From: Auricularia sp. M13
Taxonomy: Eukaryota; Basidiomycota; Agaricomycetes; Auriculariales; Auriculariaceae
Direction of reading: 5' to 3'
DNA length: 64,000 nucleotides
NCBI GenBank assembly: GCA_037042915.1
Contig: CM073203.1
Span: forward strand, 2,108,001 to 2,172,000
The position numbers and the translations under genes were made by a program. The notes beneath the pieces are model-generated. The model was not told where the DNA came from, searched no databases, and was given only the letters and a program-made list of their open reading frames with translations. Of this stretch, positions 1-12,016 are shown piece by piece. Every line of letters starts with the position of its first letter. The first letter of the stretch is position 1.

Positions 1-3000
1 ATAGTCTGATCTGACTCTTTGAAGATGGGGTGCAGGATGGACGTGACGCCCGACTCGCAGCATATCGTCGTCATCCGTCGTGGCCAGTTCTGTGAGTCTC
101 CTCTCTTTCCGCGTCTTGGGTGTCAGAGTGCATGCGTTCGGAGCCGATGCGAGAGACGTGTACGGCAGGAGTCCTGTTCACACAGTGGATCATCGTGAGA
201 CACCGTTTTGGGTAGTCTGAGATACCCAAGACGGTGCACCATGATCGGATGTACTGTGTACACCGGACTCGTTGCGCGCCTTCTTTGGGCATGTACGCGC
301 CGCTCAGCTGCTGCGCGTGCGGGGGAGAGACGCGCACGACCTCCGCGCGGCCTGTCATTGTCCTCGCCGGCGCTGCCACAACCATCTCCGCGTCCGAATC
401 GTCTCCATCGCGTCCGAGCCACCCGTCGGGCACATATGCACCGAACCGTCCACTCCGACTCCCAACCCCAACCCCCGTCTGACCATCCCAACTGACCATC
501 CTCCCCCTCCCCCCAACAGACTGGTTCGACGTGCTGGACGCGCAATCGCGACTCCTAATGACCGAGCGCGAGATCCTGCGCAACCTGCAGGCGATCCTGC
601 TCGACGCGGACAAGACGCCCGTCGAGCAGGCCGCGCAGCACGCCATCGGCGTCCTGACGACGGAGAACCGCAAGACGTGGTCCGCGCACCGCCGCGCGCT
701 GCACACGGACCGCACGAACGACGCGTGTCTGAAAGTCGTCGACCAGGCCCTCTTCGTCGTCTGCCTCGACGATGCGAGTCCCGAGAGCGCCGCGGATATT
801 TGCAGCAACTTTTTGTGTGGAGGGTATGAGCTTACGCCGAGTGAGTCAACTGACAGTTTCGCTTTCCCTTCGTCCCCCTCCTTTCTTTGCTTGCTTTTTC
901 GGTGCCGCCGCCCGTGACCGGTGCGTTTCGTATCTTATCTTGGGATGGGAGACGGCGATCCTGGGGAATCCGTCCGCATGCCCTCTATGGAGGCTCGTCG
1001 CGGCCTTGTGGTGACGCGTGAAGCTGGAAGCAAGGTCCGCGCGCCGTTCATAATGCATCATGGGCAGCCCGTCCTCCTCCTTGTCCCTTCGCGCGGGGCA
1101 CCCGTTGGCTGCAGCGCGCGCCGTCCTGGCATTTCTTCCTGGACGATAAACGACGAGGTCTCTACTACGGCGCCGTGCTTGACGTCCACCTCGCGTGCTC
1201 TGGGGTCGCTCTCTGCCTCGCACGTGACGGGACCATCACCTTTTCACCGTCATCGCGGCGGGCGGCGATCTGCGCGCGACTGCTCTGGTCACGCGCAGCG
1301 CGCGTGGCGATCGTCGACGACGCCGTCCATTCAGTCATTCCTATATTAACGCGGCATTCTGTCCCCACCATATCGCTTCGCGCTGAAGCTTGCATGTTTC
1401 GCGGTGTCTTTTCTTCTTCCCCCCGCTGACGGGCCAAACTCTGTCATCGTTTTGCCAACGCCAAACGTGTGCACCTTCCCTTTACTGACGGCCAAACTCT
1501 CCCCTCGCAGGCGGCGTGCAAATCGGGACGTGCACGAACCGGTGGTACGACAAGCTGCAGATCATCGTGTGCACGAACGGCGTCGCGGGCATCAACTTCG
1601 AGCACACGGGCGTCGACGGGCACACCGTGCTGCGCTTCGCGGCGGACATCTTCACCGAGGGCCTCATGCTGCTCGCGCGGTCCATCAACCCGAGCGCGCC
1701 CACCATGTTCTCCGCGCCGCTCTCGCCGCAGGCGAAATCGTACAAGCCGCCGCGCGGCGCCGGTGCCGCTGCACCGGTCAACGGCAGCGGCAAGGTCGAG
1801 GCGCGGGCGGGCGAGCCGATCGACACGACGCCGAAGAAGCTCGAGTGGACGCTGACGGCCGAGCTGCGGACGGGCATCCGGTTCGCGGAGACGCGCATCA
1901 GCGACCTGATATGCCAGAACGACTGCCAGGCGCTCGAGTTCAAGGGGTTCGGGAAGAACTTCATCACGCGCTACGGCTTCTCGCCCGACGCGTTCGTCCA
2001 GATGGCCTTTCAGGCCGCGTACTTCGGCCTCTACGGCCGCATCGAGTGCACGTACGAGCCCGCCATGACGAAGAGCTTCATCCACGGCCGCACGGAGGCC
2101 ATCAGGACCGTACAGAGTCACACGGTCGAGTTTACCAAGGTGCGTTTTGTCGCCCTTTTTTCGTTGGTTCCCGTTCTTTCCTTTTTTGTTTCCCACACCC
2201 CTTTCCTGTCTGTCGGTACTCTTTTCCTCTCTTGCCTTTGCCCGGCGTCACGCCCTCCTCCTCCTCCCCCAAACCTCGTTTTTGCGATTGCAGTGCTGGC
2301 TCCTGGATTTGCGATGAGCTGAATATGCGTTACGCGCAGACTTTCTTTTCGGAGGCGCCCGTCGCAGATAAGATCGATGCGCTGCGCAAGGCGTGCGAGG
2401 GACACGTCAACCTGACCAAAGAGTGCAGCAAAGGCCTAGGGCAGGACCGGTGCGGCGGCCACGCAGACGCGTCCCGACACAGACTAATGCCATGTCCCCA
2501 TCCCTGCACAGGCACCTGTACGCGCTGTACTGTCTGCTGCAGCGCGAGCTCCAGGAGTACAACGGCGCGTCGCGGCCGACGTCGCCCGCGAGCGCGACGG
2601 GGACGAACGGGTCGGGCAGCCCGCCGCCGCCGCGGCGGGCGCTGCCGGCGATCTTCACGGACCCCGGCTGGGCGCTGCTCAACACGTCCATCCTCTCGAC
2701 GTCCAACTGCGGCAACCCGGCGCTGCGGCTGTTCGGATTCGGGCCCGTCGCGGAGGACGGGTTCGGGATCGGGTACATCATCAAGGACGACGGCATCAGC
2801 GTGTGCGCGAGCTCGAAGCACCTCCAGACGCGCCGCTACCTCGACACGCTGCAGGGCTACCTGCTCGAGGTGCAGCGCATGGTGCTGCAGCTGCACCGCC
2901 AGGCGAACGAGCGCCCGCGGCCGTTCGTCGACCATGCGGGCGTGCTGCGCGACGCGCGCACGGGCGTGCCGATCAATTCGGCGTATATTGACGACACGGA

Positions 3001-3256
3001 GGACGACGAGAAGACGGCGTACGACCAGCTATGTGCGTTTTCGGGCGGTGGGCGCGCGGACTGACTGACGCCTTTACAGCGGGATACTCGTTCTTCGACA
3101 GCGGCGAGGTGGACCTGCTCAAGCGCGCGCGCACGCGCGAACACCGGTTCCTTGTGGGTGCGTTCTTCCCACGCGTTGTGATTATGGGGTCTGGATGTGA
3201 CGCTGACACGAAATTGGCTGTTGGCAGGCAAGCCGCTGCCCATCGCGGAATATTAG
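1..3256 (+). CDS. Carnitine O-acetyltransferase (partial, 5' end outside window)
   Basis: Transfers acetyl groups between CoA and carnitine (choline/carnitine acyltransferase family), moving acetyl units between peroxisome, cytosol and mitochondria. Exons read: about 36-91, 520-840, 1511-2139, 2340-2449, 2512-3032, 3080-3157, 3228-3256; all junctions keep frame. The first exon ends in RRGQFY and continues as WFDVLD, a family landmark. The catalytic His lies in NFEHTGVDGHTV (about 1597-1632), preceded by CTNRWYDKLQ. The C-terminal part carries SGYSFFDSG and ends KPLPIAEY, so no PTS1-type SKL/AKL signal is seen. Introns 1 and 2 are 428 and 670 nt, far longer than the usual 50-70 nt here. The start codon lies upstream of the window. 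Family assignment is firm; whether peroxisomal or mitochondrial cannot be told. Confidence 0.93.
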
Positions 3257-3832
3257 TCGGCCGGAGGTCGCGCGCGCCGGGTCTCTCGGACAGCCAGAGC
3301 GGGCGCCAGCGCCAGGGAGGGGATATGCACATTGGTATTGTATTGTACTATTACGTTGTCCGGGCTTATGCGCAATCTATATTGATCTACGTGTTTACAC
3401 CTCTGTCCGATGGATCCCCAAGCTGGGGACGCCATCCTCGCCAAGCTGTCCACCCGGCGGGTGGCGTCCCAAATAGAGGGGAAAGCTGTCCGAGACGTCC
3501 ACCTTTATGGGGATGCTGCCAGCTAGAAGCGCTCCCCTTCCGAATCATGTATGTAATGAGGCTTGGGCGGTCAGTTCCTGCAGGGACGATAAGGACGCGG
3601 AAGGAGGAGTTCACGGTGTTGCGCTTCATTCCCTCCTATTGATAGATGAATACCACCCCGAACTGAGCGAGAGGGTTCTTGCAAATGATGATCGTCGACC
3701 CGGGCAGCAATCTCACCGCCATCCTCCAGCTGTGTGGTGCGAATATTTATATGGTGTGCATGCCCGTTCTCCGTTCTGATGCCATTGTGTACCCCACAGA
3801 CCACTTCTGCTTGTTTCCCTCACTCACTCAAC
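3257..3832. other. Intergenic region
   Basis: No gene recognised. Open frames here do not resemble proteins. It holds the 3' flank of the carnitine acetyltransferase gene and the presumed promoter of the small gene that follows; an AT-rich stretch with a TATA-like tatatg lies near 3748. Confidence 0.5.
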
Positions 3833-4464
3833 ATGCTTCCTACAGCTTACGTTCCCGTGTTATACGTCCAGTACTACGACCCGAATGCTATGGTCGCGGC
3901 GCGGAGCCCGCCACCTCCTCCGATGGGACAGGTTCAGCCGCCCGCCATGGCCCCGGGCTTCCCGACCTGCACTGGACTCATGTCGCTCTGTTGCGGATCA
4001 GTTCAGTCCCATCGACATATCTCCACGCACTGGGAGCCGCAGATCGCCGCCTTCCTCGCCTGGCTCTCGCACAACGGCCGGCGCGACGTCGACCTCGGCG
4101 AGGGCACCGCCGTCGACTTCATCGTGCGGCTCACCACGAAGGTGCGTAAGCAGCCCGCCACCCCGCCACCCCGCCACCCGCTGACGGGTGGCCCCGTTTA
4201 GGTCAACGGGCGCAGGACGTGTGGCTTCCTGGAGTACGCGGGGGGCATGCAGCCCGACGCGGAGTCCGGCCTGCAGCGGTTCCAGTTCTACCGCATGCCG
4301 CCCAAGTTCGCCGAGGAGCACGGCTTCACGGACCTCTGCGCGTTCAAGAACTACACCTGCGAGAGGCACGGGCTGTTCATCAAGCTCGACGTCCTCAGGT
4401 CTGCCGTGGCTTGTTGCGTTGTTTGCGTGATCTGACAGTGGCATGCTTCAGGTCCGTGACCTAA
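3833..4464 (+). CDS. Hypothetical protein, about 172 aa
   Basis: Not recognised. The model uses ATG 3833 and exons 3833-4141, 4202-4398 and 4452-4464; both introns (60 and 53 nt) have GT-AG ends and keep frame. The N-terminus is Pro-rich (RSPPPPPMGQ), followed by a compact hydrophilic region with HWEPQIAAFLAWL, GFLEYAGGMQ, FQFYRMPPKF and CAFKNYTCERHG. No signal peptide or membrane span is evident. The start is uncertain because an upstream exon could splice into the acag at 3842-3845. It lies tail-to-tail with the F-box gene downstream. Coding status rests on splice signals and third-position GC bias only. Confidence 0.55.
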
Positions 4465-4725
4465 CGGCTAGTCGACAACGGTACTGTCATTGCCAGTGCG
4501 CTACGCGCCAGTGTCGCGTTCCAGGGGTGTGTCGCGAACTGTATCTCGGACAAAGGTTGCATTTGTGATGTTCATGTTGTAATTCCGGAGGCCAGCGGAC
4601 AATTGATGCCTTGATTCGAAATCGCGAAAGAACCCGTTGACTGCAATGGGAAGGCGTGAAACAACTGAGTAGGACACATCAGGTATATTGCCGGGGCAGC
4701 AGCGCGACACGAAGCACGCCAGACC

Positions 4726-6452
4726 CTATGTGTCGTTTCGGACAATTTCGTATCGTTCTGCGACAGTCCGCATCTCGTCCGGGCGCCCGTCGTGCCGCAC
4801 ATTCTTCAGGACGAGCTTCCGCAGCACAGACCCGCGTAGCAGGCTCAGCGTGACGGTGCGGTTTGCAATCCTGCAGACGTCCGCGGTGAGACCGGAAGGA
4901 ATGCTGGGCGCGCTGAGCGTGAGCCGCCTGAGCTTCGGGAGCAATAGCGGCCGCGCCGCGGCACACACAGCTGCCGGCGCAGAAGCATCCTCGAGCACGA
5001 TTGTCAGCTTTTGCGCCTGGAATGTCGCGCCGGGAGCGGTGTTCAGGAGCATGGGCCAGGCGTGGGACGATACAATCAGCGAGAGCGTCCGCCGGCACGC
5101 CTCCATAAGACGAGTGTTGTTGCCTACCCACGAGATGGGGAATGCGCGCATCGCGCCGCGCGCAGTCGTCACGATGATGTCCAATGCCGGCCCTTGTGGC
5201 GGGTAGGCCGCTGCGTCGGGGGGCGTCCCGCGCAGTGCAATGCTCTTGGGCGGGCTGTCCTGCCCAGGCTGCGCATCGTCGATGAGCGCGGCGACAGTGT
5301 CGGGCAGGAGCACGCCCACATCCTTCGAGACATCGCTCGTCCTGACGATATCAAGAATCTCGATCTGCTCCAATGGAAGGTGCGGTATGATCGTGTTCAC
5401 CACGAGCGGCTCGATGTCAGTGAGGCTGAGGCGCACCAGCGCGGGGCACGGCCACTTGCCGCCATGGCGCACCTCGGGCGGATGCGGCCAGGCCCACGAC
5501 TTCTGTGTCCAGACGAATGTGAGGTCTTCTATAAGCGGACACGAGGCGAGCACGGCGCGCACGTCCTGCGGGGTGATGAATGGCTGCGAGACTGAAAGGG
5601 TGGTGACAGCGCGAAAGACAACGGCGTCGAGCACATCCAGCGGCACGTTTTCAATTGCAACATGTCGCAGACGGGGTGCATGCCCTCCGAATAATGCGTG
5701 CGCGATTTGCCAGGCATCACCCACGAGCTCTGGTGACCGCAAATTGCGAACAAGGTCGAACGTCTCGAGCAGCGGCGCCGGCGAGGTCAAGTCCCGCAGC
5801 CACGTGAGCGAGCGCTCGTCGCGTATATTCAGCCGCAGTGTCCGGAGATGGTGTAGGTGGGACTGCAAGGCGCCCAATACGCTAGCGCGCAATTCCTTCG
5901 GGCTGTACATGCGCCATTCAACCGACAGGTCCACTGGAAGTGCCTTTGAGCGCGGCAGGATGTCAGCAAGAGCTTCTAGTTCCTTGAAATCCATGGCACT
6001 GATGGTGGTCCATAGGTTGGGGTCCCCGAGCACCGCAGAGCGCCAACGGCGGCAGACACGACTCAGGCCGATGACGGGATGCACAGTCGTATTCCAGGTT
6101 GGCGCAGCCTCGTTGCTATCGCGTTGGCAGTACTGGAAGATGAGCTGCAGAGTCTCAATGGGCAGTCTGTTGATGGGTGTAAGTGTGTTCAGGTGAGCGC
6201 GGAATTTCTGCAGCATTCCGGCAGTGGCGAGCTCGAGAGCGTTATATTGTTCTCGCAAAGTATCGTGGCCGTGAGCATGACTGAAAATCGTTTAGAGCTC
6301 AGATTTGTACGAGGCAGAGGCATCTGTACCCACAGGCTCTGTTCCAGGGACAATTCATCGAACGTGGCAGCCAGTTGGATCTCGAAGTCACGAATCGCAG
6401 TCATCATGTCATCCTGAAGGTGGTGCACTAGCTGGCTGCGCCTTGATGCCAT
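4726..6452 (-). CDS. F-box-like LRR protein, about 557 aa
   Basis: Likely substrate-receptor subunit of an SCF-type ubiquitin ligase. Exons on the minus strand: 6452-6334 and 6280-4726, with a 53-nt intron (gtgggt...ttttcag) whose removal joins EQSL to HAHGHDTLREQY in frame. The N-terminal 50-70 residues are helical, as usual in basidiomycete F-box-like proteins. The motif INRLPIETLQLIFQYC followed by VIGLSRVCRRWRSAVLGDPNLWTTI is the F-box, and irregular leucine-rich segments follow. The C-terminus reads ERYEIVRNDT. F-box proteins form very large variable families in Agaricomycetes, and several members lie in this window. The substrate cannot be predicted. Confidence 0.85.
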
Positions 6453-6767
6453 GGTTCACTGAAGAGGCGCGAGAGTAGGCAGCGCAAAGGATAAACCGGT
6501 AAAGGGCATTGAATGGCAGTTGCACCGAACCTCGGCGAAGGTCAAGAGGCTAAACACGATCGCGGGACGCGCAACTCCGACGTTTCTGAACAGCAAAAGC
6601 AGCCTGGCGCTGCACCAATAAGTTGCATTTTGGCAAGATTAGACCAATTAACAGTAGCTACTAGGGTACAACAAATGCGCGAATTCATAAGATATCATGC
6701 GTGTGGGGTTGCAGTCAACAGCGTAATCGAAAGCAAGGGAACTTTTGGTCAGAGCGTCGTGAAATAA
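6453..6767. other. Short intergenic region between two minus-strand genes
   Basis: Upstream of the F-box gene and downstream of the P450. No coding evidence; it is more AT-rich than the genes. Nothing else recognised. Confidence 0.5.
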
Positions 6768-8357
6768 TCATGCGTCGTCATAAGAAACGCGAGAAACGAG
6801 AAGCGGGAGTGTGCTCTTCGTGTCGCCGTGCACGCGCGGGCGGACGACGAAGCTGACGAAGGGCTCGATGTCTTTGCCGGTGACGGGCGCGAAGACGAAT
6901 TGTCGGATGAACGTTGCTAGCGTTGCCTTGACTTCGAGCGTGGCGAAATGGCGGCCAATGCACATGCGCGGGCCAGAGCCGAAGACAAGCAGCTGTCGTT
7001 GCTCTTTCGAGCGCGCAGGATCGAGCCAGCGCGCAGGGTTGAACTCGTCCGCGTCGGCGCCCCAGACGCGAGGGTCCGTCTGTATCACGTTGACAGGCAC
7101 GTTGATGATTGTGCCCTTCGGAACAAACACGCGCTCGCCCGTGCTCAGTGGCACGGTGTCGTCCTGGGCAGCGACGCGGTGCGGGTCTAGGACGGGCGGG
7201 TGCAGACGCAGGACCTCGTCCACGACGGCGTCGAGCAATGGCAGGCCGCGCTGCAGTTGGTCAAAGTCGGGCTCGGTTGAGCGGGCGGTAAGCTCAGCGC
7301 GCAGCGCGGACTGGATGTGCGGATGGCGTGCGAGCTCGTAGAGCGCCCAGGTGATCACGCAGGACGTGGTCTCATAGCCAGCGAAGATGAGCGTCATCAT
7401 CTCCGCGGCGATCTGCTCCTCGGACATGTGGTGCTCGACCTCCCGGGCGCGGTCGGCGCGCAGGAGGATGTCGAGGATGGTCTTGCCGCCGGCGCTGTCG
7501 GCCGCCTTCTCGGCGTCGCGCCACATGCTGCCAGTGATCTCGCCCAGCATGTCGCGCGTCGCCCGCATCTTGTCCGTGCGCTTTCCAGGGATGCGCAGGA
7601 TGGCGGGGATGGTCATCATGAACGCGTGCACGGCGTACGCGGAGAACGACGTGACGAAGCCGGACGAGTCCGTCAGCGCGTCCAGCGCGGCCGCGAGCGG
7701 GGCCAGTGCCTTGGACGTCAGCGTCTCGAAGTCGTACGAGAACCCGGCAAGGCCGATGCTGTCGAGTGACATGCGGTTTGCCCAGAACTGGATGTCGATT
7801 TCAGCCGAATCCCCCGGCGAGCGGTCGATGAGGTCCGCCCAGCGCGCAGCGGCCTTGCTCGCCGAGTCGAAAAAGATGGGCGTGAGGTCGCGCAGGGCCT
7901 GCTGGGTGAACGCCGGGGCCAGCGCACGCCGCTGCTCGGTATGCGACGGGCCCTCCGCCCAGATAACGCCCTTCCCGAGGAGCAGCTCGAAGAATGCGCG
8001 CACTCCCTCCGGCTTGGGATAGTGGTAGTACTCGTGCATGTCGAATATGTGCTGCACCGCGCGCGGGTCGGTAAACGAGACCATCTGCGAGCCAAATGCG
8101 CCGTGCGAGCGCACGGCGCCGCCGTAAATGCGCGCCCAGTCCTTGAAAAGTTTGCCCGGCGCTGAGACATAGACGTCCCAGTCGTTTCCCCATAACAGCG
8201 AGGTCGGCTCGGGGCCTGGGATGCGGGAGAGCGCAGAGCGGAAGCGGGTGAGCCGGTATACGGTGCGGAGGAGCCAGACGGCGGCGAACGCGAAGACGAG
8301 GTCGAGCGCGACGCGGAGAAAGACGTTATGGGCGGCGAGGCCGAGCGTAGCGAGCAT
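6768..8357 (-). CDS. Cytochrome P450 monooxygenase, intronless, 529 aa
   Basis: Heme-thiolate monooxygenase. The single open frame carries every hallmark: an N-terminal membrane anchor (about residues 8-32, VFLRVALDLVFAFAAVWLL), Pro-rich hinge RIPGPEPTSLLWG, helix-I motif FAGYETTS, ExxR in DEVLRLHPP, and the heme loop FGSGPRMCIGR with the axial Cys. The absence of introns contrasts with the two 12-exon P450s at 49-59 kb, so it belongs to a different subfamily and may descend from a processed or introgressed copy. A TATA-like tatata lies about 60-70 nt upstream of the ATG on the minus strand. The partner would be cytochrome P450 reductase at the ER; the substrate is unknown. Confidence 0.95.
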   Translation of the reverse strand: MLATLGLAAHNVFLRVALDLVFAFAAVWLLRTVYRLTRFRSALSRIPGPEPTSLLWGNDWDVYVSAPGKLFKDWARIYGGAVRSHGAFGSQMVSFTDPRAVQHIFDMHEYYHYPKPEGVRAFFELLLGKGVIWAEGPSHTEQRRALAPAFTQQALRDLTPIFFDSASKAAARWADLIDRSPGDSAEIDIQFWANRMSLDSIGLAGFSYDFETLTSKALAPLAAALDALTDSSGFVTSFSAYAVHAFMMTIPAILRIPGKRTDKMRATRDMLGEITGSMWRDAEKAADSAGGKTILDILLRADRAREVEHHMSEEQIAAEMMTLIFAGYETTSCVITWALYELARHPHIQSALRAELTARSTEPDFDQLQRGLPLLDAVVDEVLRLHPPVLDPHRVAAQDDTVPLSTGERVFVPKGTIINVPVNVIQTDPRVWGADADEFNPARWLDPARSKEQRQLLVFGSGPRMCIGRHFATLEVKATLATFIRQFVFAPVTGKDIEPFVSFVVRPRVHGDTKSTLPLLVSRVSYDDA

Positions 8358-10724
8358 GGTGGCGGCGCTTGGAGCAGCGAGATGCAGCCTGGGCCGTGTT
8401 CATATTTTCCGCGGGCTGATATATACTCAGAGTCGTTACGTTCGATCGCGTTTCTGTCAAGTCACACGCGAACCGGAGTCGGCGCTGCGGCTGTGCTGCC
8501 GCAAGTTCGCCGGTATCGGCTTTCAGACTCAAGCTCTCTCGATACACCGCCAAGATCGCCCTCACGCGCTCTTGCAGTGTTCATTGCCCCTGCACGCGCT
8601 CGTGACGTCGTCTCTCACTCCCAGCGCCGCGCGAAATGGGCTTGGGAGTAGAGAATGGGTTGCGTTCGATAGAGCGACTGCTGCGCATGGACGTCCCGTC
8701 GCGATCAGGGTAAAACGAAGGCTCTTGGGAAGCAGAAGGCATGGTCAGCAGGTGGGGGATGTATCACTAATACCTGCCCGGCCACGACTTTTTCTTGGAA
8801 ATCTTGCCATTCATCACGCCGATCTCGTCAGGATCTCAGGCTAACAAAACCTGGACCATGCCGAACTTGCAAATTTGTCGATCCTAACCACATCTTTCGT
8901 CCTCAAGGCCTCATCTCTGATTATCTGGCCAGCTGGACGCATCACCTTCTCAGTCTCCAGCTCTTGGTGTACGGCCAGGGCTGGCCATCGCATCGCACTC
9001 GCAATCTCGGAGGATTTGTAGACGGCATGAAACAGCTTACAGGGTCTCTGTCGCCTGACCTTGGCAGCTGGTATCTTCTCACACTAGTTGTCGCATAACG
9101 AACTCTCAGCGGGCACTATCTCTATTCCGGACCGGCTCCACCTGCGCTCGAACACGCCGTGCGAAAATATAGACCAGACCGCACGCTCCCACTGGCTCCC
9201 AGCTCGCGTCTCACATTCTCCGCGCATCTTCAGGTCCAGAACCAGGAGCCGGGCTCCGCGTTGAGGAAGCACTGGCAGGACGTTTGATTACGCGGGGGGT
9301 GTGGCGTGGCGTGGCGTCAACACGGATGCTGTCCCCCTGTGCAGTTTCATGCGCAGGCAGCAGCCCAGGCTTTCACTGGCAGGCCCATACGTTACTCGTA
9401 CACAGACACTGGCAGTTCAGGTTGCCGCCTATCTCAGTCTGTCTGTTCCCAACCTCACTCCACCCGGTTCTTCGTGTCAGCCGTACATGCAGCGACAAGC
9501 CGGATGGTCGTCTCCTGCCATCCGCACGCACGGACATCTCGACAGCCAAAACTCCCACCGCGGACCACGCTCCCGACAGACGCTGCCTGCTCCACCCGGC
9601 CGCCTGGTGAATGCCGCATGGCACGACGTGAAACTCTGCTCCTCATGCCGATGATTCAGTACGGTCTGTCACGACGGCCCGGTCTAAGTCGATTGGCTTC
9701 TTGCATCCCGGCGCCTAGCATTCCGCTGTCGCAGGAGGTCGCTTCTGTTGTACGAATCCGGGCCGGGCGCCCAGGAGACGCACGCCATTGCATACTGCAA
9801 ACACACAGCACCCGCGTCGGACAGCCGGGGCTGCCTTGCGGGCGCCCGCGTTCTGTGGGCCTCCAGAGTGCCGGTGAGGAGCCCCGTTCTATTCGGCAAA
9901 AAGAATTCATGGCATGACTGCGAGCGCTGAGCGCATTGAGAAATGGGCGATATGAAGTGTGTGCGTCTCAATTGCTCGCAGTTGTTCACGCGCCGATTGG
10001 CACTGTAGAGACCCGGATGGCGCAATGATTTGTTGCACTGAGCGATGCAGTTAAGCTCTACGTTAGACCGCAATTATTTATTCACTGTATGGAACCCAAA
10101 TCAATCCAGGGATAGCGGTGTACCGAGCAGAAATCAGAAGAAGCAGAGTTGGTGGCAAGGGCAGATCGCGCAAGGTCTCTGATTTCCAGAGGAATATAAT
10201 GCCCCCCTACTAGATTCGTGGCCACCCTTTCTCCCTGATCTTCAACTAGTGTAGGTTCTGACCCGATTGGACAATTTAACGCCCACGCGTTGAATATGGT
10301 CAATGAGCGAGAGCCAGGCAGAGTCTCAGACCAACGATCGTCGCGTCGGCGTCACTGACAACGCACCGAAGTCGTAATCACGCACTCCCAGTCTCTACCA
10401 GTCCATATCAGCTCATTCGTCTTTCCTATAGCGAACATCAATGTCCAGACCCGTCGACCTTGCTGTGGGCCACCTCCATGCCGCTGATCGACCTGTGGAA
10501 GCCAGTGGTAGTCCGTTCCCTGCCTGTGAGACGGACATCGCAGACTAAGAGACTTCCTAAATTGCTTTTTTACCCCCACCAGGGATTGAAGCAATATTTC
10601 TGGACGTTCATCTGATACTCTCTGCCTCGATGCATCATGAGTTGACTCCGGAACCTTATCGAGGGTAGTCAACCGGAGAAGGCCGACACGATCGACTTCC
10701 ACTTCCCCCTCAAGACCTCAAGAC
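8358..10724. other. Gene-free stretch of about 2.4 kb
   Basis: Lies between the divergently transcribed P450 and uL4 genes. Frames up to about 200 codons occur on both strands but overlap each other and show no domain, signal peptide or plausible splice pattern. A short tandem TGGCG run occurs at about 9298-9318. The segment just before 10725 is CT-rich (cttccacttccccctcaagacctcaagac), typical of ribosomal protein promoters. A small noncoding RNA cannot be excluded. Confidence 0.5.
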
Positions 10725-12016
10725 ATGCACCACCGCCCGACCGTCAACGTCCAGTCCACGTCTGGTGGTGCGTGCGCTGTGCCCAGCTGCAAGCCATGAA
10801 ATGCTCAGATTTTTGTCATTTTTTCTCAGAGGCGTCGGGCTCCCTCACGCTCCCCGCTGTTCTTGCGGCGCCCATCCGCCTGGACGTTGTCCAGCAGGTG
10901 CACAGTGCGTACAATTGCGTATAAAGCGCGTATTCAGATTTCTTATTTGCATTTCGCAGAGAGCATCGCGAAGAACAAGCGCCAGGCGTACGCTGTGAGC
11001 GAAACGGCCGGCCACCAGACCAGCGCCGAGTCGTGGGGCACCGGTCGCGCCGTTGCGCGTATCCCGCGTGTCGGCGGCAGCGGCACGCACCGCTCGGGCC
11101 AGGCGGCGTTTGGCAACATGTGCCGTGGCGGTCGCATGTTCGCGCCGACCAAGATCTGGCGCAAGTGGCACGTCAAGGTCAACCAGAGCCAGCGCCGCTT
11201 CGCCGTCGTCTCGGCGCTCGCGGCCTCGGCCCTGCCCTCGCTCGTTCTCGCGCGCGGCCACCGCATCGAGCAGGTACCCGAGATCCCGCTCGTCGTCGGC
11301 AACAGCGTCGAGAGCATCGTCAAGACGCGTGACGCCGTCGCCGCCCTCAAGGCCGTCGGCGCATACGCCGACGTCGAGAAGGCCGCTGCCAGCCGCAAGC
11401 TGCGCGCCGGCAAGGGCAAGCTGCGGAACCGCCGCCACCGCCAGCGCCGCGGCCCGCTCATCGTGTACGCGACCGACAACGGTGTCTCCAAGGCGTTCCG
11501 CAACATCCCCGGCGTCGAGACCGCCTCCGTTGACCGCCTCAACCTCCTGCAGCTCGCGCCCGGTGGCCACCTTGGTCGCTTCGTCATCTGGACCGAGGCT
11601 GCCTTCGCCAAGCTCGACACCATCTTCGGCACCCAGGAGACCGCGTCCGCCGTCAAGAAGGACTTCTACCTCCCCACCGCCAAGATCCACAACGCTGACG
11701 TGACGGGCCTCATTAACAGCTCTGAGATCCAGGCTGTCGTCCGCCCTGCCGGCGAGAAGATCCAGAAGCGCCCGTGGACGCAGCGCAAGAACCCGCTGGT
11801 CAACCGCGGCGTGCTCTTCCGCCTCAACCCGTACGCGAAGACCCTCCGTCGCCAGGAGCTCCGTGCGTCGTCATCCTACACCTCATCTGTGATATTGTTG
11901 ACATCCCTGCAGTCAAGCAGGACCGCATTGCCAAGGGCACCCAGAAGAAGCGCGCGGTCAAGAAGCCCGAGGCAACGGCTGGCGAAGCCTTCCTCAAGAC
12001 CCTCTTCGCTGCGTGA
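10725..12016 (+). CDS. RPL4: 60S ribosomal protein L4 (uL4), about 374 aa
   Basis: Structural protein of the large ribosomal subunit whose extended loop lines the exit tunnel. Exons 10725-10767, 10830-10904, 10960-11862 and 11913-12016; all GT-AG introns are in frame. The N-terminus begins [12 protein letters not shown] and continues [31 protein letters not shown]. Diagnostic segments are [41 protein letters not shown] and [20 protein letters not shown]. The C-terminal tail is Lys-rich, with [13 protein letters not shown], and ends FLKTLFAA. Length and gene structure fit fungal orthologues, and strong third-position GC bias suits a highly expressed gene. Start choice: this ATG gives the conserved RPTVNVQS N-terminus. 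Confidence 0.97.

Noticed and set aside
1404-3068. 554-codon plus-strand frame across the carnitine acetyltransferase gene
   Set aside because: It crosses real introns and is Arg/Ala low-complexity text out of frame with the recognised enzyme.
9306-9917. 203-codon plus-strand frame in the gene-free 8.4-10.7 kb stretch
   Set aside because: No ATG start in frame, no motif, overlapping minus-strand frames of similar quality.
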